DNA from: Blastococcus sp. TF02A-30 | GTDB taxonomy: Bacteria; Actinomycetota; Actinomycetes; Mycobacteriales; Geodermatophilaceae | NCBI RefSeq assembly: GCF_003319185.1 | Contig: NZ_QOHJ01000002.1 | Span: 248,001 to 312,000 of the forward strand | Reading direction: 5' to 3' | DNA length: 64,000 nucleotides | Notes under the pieces: generated by a model | Databases searched by the model: none | Told to the model about the DNA's origin: nothing | What the model saw: the letters and a program-made list of their open reading frames with translations, nothing else | Made by a program: the position numbers and the translations under genes | Shown here: piece by piece, positions 58,468-64,000 of the stretch | Numbering within the stretch: position 1 is the stretch's first letter | Layout: every line of letters starts with the position of its first letter

Positions 58468-59388
58468 TCAGCGCAGCGCCGCGTGCGCCGCGGCGATCCG
58501 GCCGGCCAGCTCCGCGTTGCGCAGCACCAGCCGCACGTTCACCGCGAGCGTCGCTCCCTCGCTGGCGCGGTGCAGGTGGTCGAGGACGAACGGGGTCACG
58601 GCCTTGCCGCGGACGCCGGCGGCCTCCGCGGCGGCCAGCGCGTCAGCGATGACCCGGTCGTGCAGCACCGGGTCGAGCTGCTCGTCGGCGGGCAGCGGGT
58701 TGGCGACGACCACCGCTCCCGGCGCGGTGCGGGTGCGCGCGGCCAGCACCGCGGCGGCCTGCTCGGGGGAGTCGACCGCCCAGTCCAGCGTGGCGCCGGA
58801 GTCGGCCACGTAGAAGCCGGGGAAGGTGGTCGTCCCGAAGCCGACGACGGTGACCGACAGCGACTCCAGCCGCTCCAGCGTGGCGGGGACGTCGAGGATC
58901 GACTTGACGCCGGCGCAGACGACGGCCAGCGACGTGCGCGAGAGCGCGGTCAGGTCGGCGGACTCGTCGAAGGTGTCGTTCGCGTGGCGGTGCACGCCAC
59001 CGAGCCCGCCGGTGGCGAACACCGCGATGCCGGCCGCCTCGGCGAGCAGGGCGGTGCTGGAGACCGTCGTCGCCCCGCTGAGGCCCAGGGCGGCGGCCAC
59101 GGGCAGGTCGCGCACGCCGAGCTTGGCCAGCCCCTCGTCGGCGCAGACGCGGTCGACCTCCGCGGCGGTCAGCCCCACGTGCGGGACGCCGTCCAGCACG
59201 GCGATGGTCGCGGGCACGGCTCCGCCGGCGCGCACCGCGGCCTCGACGTCGTCGGCGGCGGTCCGGTTGTCCGGCCGGGGGAGACCGTGGGCGAGCAGGG
59301 TGCTCTCCAGGGCGACGACGGGACGGCCGGCGTTCAGCGCGTCGGCGACCTCGGGCGAGAGCACGGGGGCGAGGGGAGAGGGTTGCAC
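58468..59388 (-). CDS. psuG: Pseudouridine-5'-phosphate glycosidase
   Basis: A 306-residue enzyme that splits pseudouridine 5'-phosphate to uracil and ribose 5-phosphate. ALESTLLAHGLPRPDN near the N terminus has the conserved Glu, ATIAVLDGVPHVGL and AKLGVRDLPVAAALGLSGATTVSSTALLA with catalytic Lys and Asp region follow, then VFATGGLGGVHR and GVKSILDVPATLERLE. All blocks are intact. GTG 59388 is preferred. It heads a two-gene unit with psuK, divergent from DUF3039. Confidence 0.95.
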   Translation of the reverse strand: MQPSPLAPVLSPEVADALNAGRPVVALESTLLAHGLPRPDNRTAADDVEAAVRAGGAVPATIAVLDGVPHVGLTAAEVDRVCADEGLAKLGVRDLPVAAALGLSGATTVSSTALLAEAAGIAVFATGGLGGVHRHANDTFDESADLTALSRTSLAVVCAGVKSILDVPATLERLESLSVTVVGFGTTTFPGFYVADSGATLDWAVDSPEQAAAVLAARTRTAPGAVVVANPLPADEQLDPVLHDRVIADALAAAEAAGVRGKAVTPFVLDHLHRASEGATLAVNVRLVLRNAELAGRIAAAHAALR

Positions 59389-59439
59389 CCTGTCATCATG
59401 GATGGCGGTGCAGGACGGCCGACGACAGGGAGCGAACCC

Positions 59440-59670
59440 GTGAGCAGCAGCGACATCCTCGAGCGGCCGGACGTCCGCGAGGGCGACACCGGCAACGCCA
59501 ACGAGGTCTTCCACTACGTCAAGAAGAACAAGATCGCGGAGAGCGCGGTCATGGGGACCCTGGTCGAGGCGCTCTGCGGCGAGGTCTTCCCGGTCACGAA
59601 GAGCCCCAAGCCCGGCAGCCCGGTGTGCCCGGCCTGCAAGGAGGTCTACGAGCAGCTCCGCAAGGAGTAG
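59440..59670 (+). CDS. DUF3039 protein
   Basis: A 76-residue protein with EVFHYVKKNKIAESAVMGTLVEALCGEVFPVTKSP and the Cys pair PVCPACKEVYEQL. This is the actinobacterial DUF3039 zinc-ribbon-like family. The mycobacterial counterpart sits between sigA and sigB, as here. ACAGGGAG precedes the GTG. Function unknown. Confidence 0.93.
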   Translation: MSSSDILERPDVREGDTGNANEVFHYVKKNKIAESAVMGTLVEALCGEVFPVTKSPKPGSPVCPACKEVYEQLRKE

Positions 59671-59675
59671 GCAGG

Positions 59676-60782
59676 TCAGGCGCGGCCGAGGCGGCGGGCC
59701 TCCTCGGCCAGCTTGGCCGCCCGCCGGCGCCGCCGTCGCCGGTCGTGCCGCCGCAGCGGGGCCGGCCAGCGGGCCTGGATGGTGGCGTTGAGCTCGGCGC
59801 CCAGCAGCACCGCCATGCCGAAGAAGAACAGGAACAGCAGGACGCCGATCGGGGCCGCGAGTGCGCCGTAGGGCAGCGCCGCGGTCAGGATGTCGGCCAC
59901 GTACGCGCGCAGCACCAGGGCGGCGACGAGGAAGAAGCCGACCGCGAGCATCGTGCCCGGCAGGTGCCGCCGCCACGGCAGCCGATCGGCCAGGACCACG
60001 TGGTAGAAGCTGGTCAGCGCCAGGACCAGGCCGGCCAGCACCACGGGCCAGTAGATGCCGTTGATCAGCACGGTCGCCACCGGCTGCCAGGTGCGCGGGA
60101 AGAGCGCGACCAGCACCTCGCGGCCGAGGACCAGCAGCGGCAGCGTGACGACGGCGACGAGCATGCCGATCACGAACAACCAGAGCGCCTTGAGCCGGGT
60201 GCGGATCGGCCCGCGGATGTCGCGCTGGTCGTAGGCGATGACGATCGTGTTCATGAAGGTGGCCGTCGCCGACGAGCCGGCCCACAGCGACAGCAGGAAC
60301 CCGAGGCTGACGATGTCCAGCCGGCCCGAGCCCAGGATGTCGTTCAGCGTGGGCGCGACCACCTCGTCGACGACGTCGGAGGTCAGCACCTCGGCCGAGA
60401 CGCTGAGCAGCTTGTCCTCGATCTGCCGGACCGCGTCGTCGCCGATCAGCGATCCCAGGTAGCCCAGCGAGCCCAGCAGCCCGATCAGCAGCGGGGGCAC
60501 GGAGAGGATCTGCCAGAAGGCGGCCTCCCCGGAGAGGCCGAGGATCCGGTCCTTCCACGCCTTGGCGAGCGTGTGGCCCAGCACCTCCAGCGGCACGCGG
60601 ATCACGGCCGGCCACGACGCCAGCCGGCCGGGCCGCCGCTCGTCCCGGCCGGGGTCGGGGTCGAGCGCGTCGGGCGCCGGGTGCACCGGCACGCCGTCGG
60701 GCGTGCCCCCCTCGATCGGCGGGGGGACCGGTGGTGCGTCCCCGGCCGGCGCCGGGGAGCCCCCGGGCAGCACGGCGCTCAC
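59676..60782 (-). CDS. YihY/BrkB-family membrane protein
   Basis: A 368-residue protein with an acidic, Pro-rich N-terminal ~65 residues, six helices and an Arg-rich tail. SGEAAFWQILSVPPLLIGLLGSLGYLG, LLSLWAGSSATATFMNTIVIAY and GALAAPIGVLLFLFFFGMAVLLGAELNATI are YihY family blocks. Once called ribonuclease BN, it is not that. GTG 60782 is preferred over GTG 60797. It lies next to DUF3039, as in mycobacteria. Confidence 0.9.
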   Translation of the reverse strand: MSAVLPGGSPAPAGDAPPVPPPIEGGTPDGVPVHPAPDALDPDPGRDERRPGRLASWPAVIRVPLEVLGHTLAKAWKDRILGLSGEAAFWQILSVPPLLIGLLGSLGYLGSLIGDDAVRQIEDKLLSVSAEVLTSDVVDEVVAPTLNDILGSGRLDIVSLGFLLSLWAGSSATATFMNTIVIAYDQRDIRGPIRTRLKALWLFVIGMLVAVVTLPLLVLGREVLVALFPRTWQPVATVLINGIYWPVVLAGLVLALTSFYHVVLADRLPWRRHLPGTMLAVGFFLVAALVLRAYVADILTAALPYGALAAPIGVLLFLFFFGMAVLLGAELNATIQARWPAPLRRHDRRRRRRRAAKLAEEARRLGRA

Positions 60783-60867
60783 CCGCCCAGTGTGCACGTC
60801 CGCGCGGCCGACGGCGCCCGGCCGGTCCCCCGGAGGAGCGAGCCCGCCGCCGGGGCGCCCGGTCAGC

Positions 60868-62967
60868 TCAGCCGCCGCCCGGTGCCGGCGCGTCCGCGGC
60901 CGGGGCGGCGGGATCGCCGCCCGGCGGCACGCAGGTGATGATCGCCTCGGCCTGGTAGCGGGTGTTGAAGTTCTCCCGCTTGAGCTCGGCGCCGGTCGCC
61001 GGGTCCTTGAAGATCCGGGTCACGGTGATGTCGAACCCGGGGACGCCGGGCTGCGGGATGCAGCTGCCGTCGTCCACCTTCTGCTGGACCGCCGGCTCGC
61101 GGTGGTTCGTGCGCGAGGAGCTGACCGACTCGATGTCGTAGCGCTTGGTGCCGTAGAACGTCACCGTGATGGAGCCGGGCGTCCACTGGGTGTCCACGAA
61201 GACCCCGGTGTCGCTGTCGTTGCGCCACTGCAGGTCGATGACGCCCTCGTAGACGGTGGCCTCCCGACCGGCCGGGTAGCGGCTGATGTAGAAGCTGTGC
61301 GGCTTGTGGTAGACGTCCTCGAGGCCGGCGAAGAAGACGGCGTTGAACATCGTCGTCGCGAACTGGCTGATCCCGCCGCCGACGGCCTTGGCCAGCTCGC
61401 CGCGCTGGATGACGGTCGCCTCGACGTAGCCCTGCGCCGTCCCGCGCGGGCCGGTGTAGCCGTTCAGGCTGAAGGTCTCGCCCGGGAGGATCAGCGCGCC
61501 GTCGACCTCCTCGGCGACGACGCGGATGTTCTCGCCGCTGTTCGCGTTGCCGATGTTGGTCGTGAAGCTGCTGATCTCCTCGCGGATGCCCAGCGCCTGG
61601 GCCTCCTCGGTGGTGAACTCGGCCGGGATCGGGCCCAGCTCCGCGGTCACCGTGCGCGGCGCCGGAGCGGTCAGCACCGGCAGCAGCTGCTCGGCCAGGC
61701 GCGCCGGGTCGACGCCGGTGCCGTCCTCGGAGGGCACGACCTGCACCGCACCGCCGGACACCTGGAAGGTGGCGTCCTTGGCCGGCGTCCCGAAGACGCC
61801 GAGCTCGTCGCCCAGGGACTCGCCCAGCTTCACCGGGTCCAGCCCGACCTGCAGCTCGCCTTCCTCCGTGGGCGTGAAGGTGAGCGAGGCGGCGATGGCC
61901 CCGACGGGCACCTCCGCGGTCTCGCCCTCACCGCCGACCGTCACCGGTGCCGACAGCGCCGGTACGACGGTCTCGTCGAGCACCCGCTGGGCCTCGTCGG
62001 CGTCGACGTCGAAGGGGTCGACCTCCACGGGCAGCTCGACCGGTTCGTCGGCGGGCTCCCCGGCCGAGAGCGCCTCGGTGAGCGCCCGCTCGGCGCCGTC
62101 ACGGTCGAGCGCGCGGCCCTCGGCCGGCGGCACCACGCTGGGCGTGGTGCCCTCGATGGCGATCGTGGCGTCGGTGTGCGGCACGTCGACGAGCTCGGCG
62201 ATCGAGGCCAGCCCGCGGTCGAGGGCCTCCCGGTCGGTGCTCAGGACCGGGTCGACCTCGCGGTCGGAGAACAACGTGACCACGCGGGTCCACGGGTTGA
62301 GCGGCTGGTCGTCGGCCACGTCGACGGTGCGCTCGACGTCCAGGGCGACGCCGGACGCCGTGGGGGAGAAGGTGCCCTCCACGTCGTCGGCGAGGACCGG
62401 CCGGTCGGCGGCCACGCGCGGGGCGAGCTCCTCCTCGAGCCGGTCGGCCGCGGCCGCGGGGGAGAGACCACCGACGTCGACCCCCGCCACGACGGTGGAC
62501 CGGGGCACGTCGCCCGAGGAGAGGAGCAGGTCGGCGCCGTAGACCGCGCCCAGGGCGGCGACCGCACCGACCGGCACCAGCACGGCCCGGCGGCGCCACC
62601 ACGGGCTGCCCGGCGCGTCGGGGCCGTCGGGGCCGCCCGGGACGGTGCGCGGGAAACCGTCCACCGGCTGCGTGCCGACGTCGTCGCCGCCGGACGGCCC
62701 CGCGGGCGGGACGGCATCCTCGACGGCCCGGGTGTCGTGCTGCCCGCCGTCGGCGGAGCCCTCGGCGTCCGGGGCGCCGCTCAGCCAGTCGCGGGGCACG
62801 GGTCGGGTGTCGTCGGCCTCCCCGCCGACGGCCGCGAAGCTGCCGGTCGCCGGGGCCGGAGGCACCTCGTCGCCACCGGGACGGGGGCCGTCCACGGGCG
62901 GACGGGAGCTCCCGCCGTCGGCGGGCATGCGCACGGTCTCGTCGTGCGCGGGGTGCTGCTCGGGCAT
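60868..62967 (-). CDS. VanW-family protein with peptidoglycan-binding-like repeats
   Basis: A 699-residue protein. The N-terminal ~120 residues are disordered (Gly, Pro, Asp). One membrane helix (~125-145) follows, then two ~140-residue PG_binding_4-type modules. The VanW domain (~490-650) has LPGETFSLNGYTGPRGTAQGYVEATVI, GGGISQFATTMFNAVFFAGLEDVYHKPHSFYISRYP and NRYQAEAIITC-like ends. It probably sits on the outer face and touches the cell wall. The ATG follows GGAGGAC. VanW is not itself a resistance determinant. Confidence 0.9.
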   Translation of the reverse strand: MPEQHPAHDETVRMPADGGSSRPPVDGPRPGGDEVPPAPATGSFAAVGGEADDTRPVPRDWLSGAPDAEGSADGGQHDTRAVEDAVPPAGPSGGDDVGTQPVDGFPRTVPGGPDGPDAPGSPWWRRRAVLVPVGAVAALGAVYGADLLLSSGDVPRSTVVAGVDVGGLSPAAAADRLEEELAPRVAADRPVLADDVEGTFSPTASGVALDVERTVDVADDQPLNPWTRVVTLFSDREVDPVLSTDREALDRGLASIAELVDVPHTDATIAIEGTTPSVVPPAEGRALDRDGAERALTEALSAGEPADEPVELPVEVDPFDVDADEAQRVLDETVVPALSAPVTVGGEGETAEVPVGAIAASLTFTPTEEGELQVGLDPVKLGESLGDELGVFGTPAKDATFQVSGGAVQVVPSEDGTGVDPARLAEQLLPVLTAPAPRTVTAELGPIPAEFTTEEAQALGIREEISSFTTNIGNANSGENIRVVAEEVDGALILPGETFSLNGYTGPRGTAQGYVEATVIQRGELAKAVGGGISQFATTMFNAVFFAGLEDVYHKPHSFYISRYPAGREATVYEGVIDLQWRNDSDTGVFVDTQWTPGSITVTFYGTKRYDIESVSSSRTNHREPAVQQKVDDGSCIPQPGVPGFDITVTRIFKDPATGAELKRENFNTRYQAEAIITCVPPGGDPAAPAADAPAPGGG

Positions 62968-63109
62968 GGGGTGGTCCTCCGGGGGCCGTCGACCGGGGGT
63001 CCCCGGAGACGACGGAGCCGCCGGCCCTCCGTCCGCACGGGGCGGGGTGGAGGACACGGCGGCGTCGTCGGGTCTGGCTGTCATCGCGGGCGCGACGATA
63101 GCGGTTCTC

Positions 63110-63334
63110 TCACGCAGTAACGCGCTGCTCGCCCTCGGTGTCGATGATGTCGACGGCGATGTCGCGAAGCTTGGACTCGTACTCACGTGCGTGGTGCCCG
63201 CAGAAGACGAGGTCGCTACCGCTGGCGAGCACGACGCGCACCTTGGCCAGCGCCCCACAGCGGTCGCAGTGGAACGGAACGACGAGGTCATCGGTGGGCG
63301 GGGTCGTCGTCAGCGTCTGGGTCATCTGGCTCAT
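63110..63334 (-). CDS. Zinc-ribbon protein of the DUF7455 type
   Basis: A 74-residue protein with PFHCDRCGALAKVRVVLASG and LVFCGHHAREYESKLRD. The C-x2-C and CGHH pairs form a zinc ribbon. This small actinobacterial family almost always sits beside sigA, as here. Function unknown. A GTG at 63337 is just ahead of the ATG. Confidence 0.88.
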   Translation of the reverse strand: MSQMTQTLTTTPPTDDLVVPFHCDRCGALAKVRVVLASGSDLVFCGHHAREYESKLRDIAVDIIDTEGEQRVTA

Positions 63335-63737
63335 CACTCGCTCTCTACCGCACGGACCCGCGGCTGCGGATCGGCCTCCTGCACAGCGCCAGGATGGCCC
63401 CTCGTGTTCCCGTTGCCCTCGTCACCAGTCGCGGACTCGCGGAACGAGATGAGTCCGTGACGTGCGGGTCGGGTGGAACGGGTCCAGCAGGGGACGTCAC
63501 TGGGGTGGTACCGGTCGTGCTGCCGTCCCGGCCGGCTGCCGGGCTGACGTGGGTCCGCTGCTGTCTTGAACGTCTCCCACCGTACGCGGTCTACCCGACA
63601 CGAGTCGGCGCCAACCCGTGTCCCACCCGACGGGTGAGACGCGACGGGCCCGTCCCCAGGGGAACGGGCCCGTCGCGGTGGCCCCGTCCCGAGGCTCGCC
63701 CCGAGCGTGCGAGGGGTGAGAAGGACGGGGTCCTTTC
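63335..63737. other. Gene-free region between sigA and the zinc-ribbon gene
   Basis: About 400 bases without a convincing gene. It contains the promoter of the zinc-ribbon gene on its left and at least one strong hairpin (63641-63676). The small palindrome CACCCGACGGGTG (63625-63637) and an interrupted repeat GACACG/CGTGTC around 63598-63622 lie close by. The latter elements lie in AT-richer spacer and may be promoter or mRNA structure. Confidence 0.5.
63641..63676 (-). terminator. Hairpin downstream of sigA
   Basis: GCGACGGGCCCGT and its exact complement form a 13-bp stem around a ten-base loop, 60 bases past the sigA stop. Confidence 0.65.
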
Positions 63738-64000
63738 TCAGTCCAGGTAGTCGCGCAGGACCTGGCTGCGGCTGGGGTGCCGGAGCTTGGACATCGTCTT
63801 GGACTCGATCTGCCGGATCCGCTCGCGGGTGACCCCGTAGACCTGGCCGATCTCGTCGAGGGTCCGCGGCTGGCCGTCGGTCAGGCCGAAGCGCAGCCGG
63901 ACGACGCCGGCCTCGCGCTCCGAGAGCGTCTGCAGCACGCTGGTCAGCTGGTCCTGCATGAGCGTGAAGCTCACGGCGTCGACCGCCACGACCGCCTCGG
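63738..64000 (-). CDS. sigA: Principal sigma factor SigA/HrdB, C-terminal end (cut by window)
   Basis: The last ~87 residues of a sigma-70 principal factor. [62 protein letters not shown] is region 4.1-4.2, with the -35-binding helix TRERIRQIE, and the RDYLD end typical of group 1 factors. It recognises vegetative promoters on core RNA polymerase. The gene runs in from the right edge. The terminator-like hairpin lies after the stop, and the zinc-ribbon gene follows on the same strand. Confidence 0.92.
   Translation of the reverse strand, partial: EAVVAVDAVSFTLMQDQLTSVLQTLSEREAGVVRLRFGLTDGQPRTLDEIGQVYGVTRERIRQIESKTMSKLRHPSRSQVLRDYLD

Noticed and set aside
60868..62967. Vancomycin resistance gene
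   Set aside because: VanW domains are widespread cell-surface modules; no vanHAX genes are present.

Overview
The window is very GC-rich, tightly packed chromosomal DNA from an actinobacterium. Many starts are GTG, stops and starts often overlap by four bases, and several actinobacterial marker families are present (DUF3039, DUF3099, DUF4192, the zinc-ribbon protein beside sigA, IdeR, and a SigA/SigB pair). The gene content and style fit a soil or rock-surface member of Geodermatophilaceae or a near relative; that placement is inference. No rRNA, tRNA, CRISPR array, transposase or phage gene was seen. Genes at both edges are cut: cydD on the left and the principal sigma factor on the right.

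Layout. 1-5.9 kb: cytochrome bd oxidase genes (cydA-cydB-cydD) run left from a short region holding two near-identical palindromes, while a BlaI-type repressor and an M56 membrane peptidase run right from it. 6.0-9.85 kb: copper operon (csoR, copZ-like chaperone, secreted His-rich protein, copA). 9.84-10.9 kb: small heat-shock protein and MerR regulator. 10.9-13.6 kb: STAS protein, YibE/F protein, methyltransferase, DksA/TraR protein. 13.6-18.5 kb: glycosyltransferase/methyltransferase/toroid-fold operon of unknown product. 18.6-29.7 kb: mostly housekeeping, with Dabb protein, lipoprotein, DUF4192, S9 peptidase, IdeR, the AcuC/Pat acetylation pair, SigB-type sigma factor and D-aminoacyl-tRNA deacylase. 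29.8-41.1 kb: accessory genes, namely GH10 xylanase, LigB-type dioxygenase, LysR and EamA exporter, hemolysin III, MASE1-SpoIIE phosphatase, two gene remnants, amidohydrolase and HhH-GPD repair protein. 41.1-52.9 kb: a reactive-sulfur region with thioredoxin, two TauE/SafE transporters, three single rhodaneses (one fused to a membrane domain), a persulfide-dioxygenase-like MBL/rhodanese protein and a CstR-like sensor. It is interrupted by a GntR regulator, a pair of small membrane proteins, a methyltransferase, DUF2243, CtaG and DUF302 genes. 53.1-57.5 kb: DUF3099 and an iron-siderophore ABC transporter with an IdeR box. 57.6-64 kb: pseudouridine catabolism (psuK-psuG), DUF3039, YihY, VanW, zinc-ribbon protein and sigA.

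How it works together. The sigA, YihY, DUF3039, DUF3099, sigB and ideR genes keep the order known from mycobacteria, but about 24 kb of accessory genes lies between DUF3099 and sigB, plus smaller inserts. Several regulatory circuits can be read locally. BlaI palindromes sit between cydA and blaI. A CsoR site overlaps a probable leaderless csoR promoter. A palindrome fills the 17-bp spacer of the hsp20 promoter. Four ATACCC/GGGTAT palindromes sit at the sulfur genes, which suggests a CstR regulon. An IdeR box lies before the siderophore operon, with ideR itself in the window. The most interesting points are the BlaI-cyd arrangement, the CstR-type regulon with its unusual gene set, and the uncharacterised membrane pair carrying a CPVC motif.
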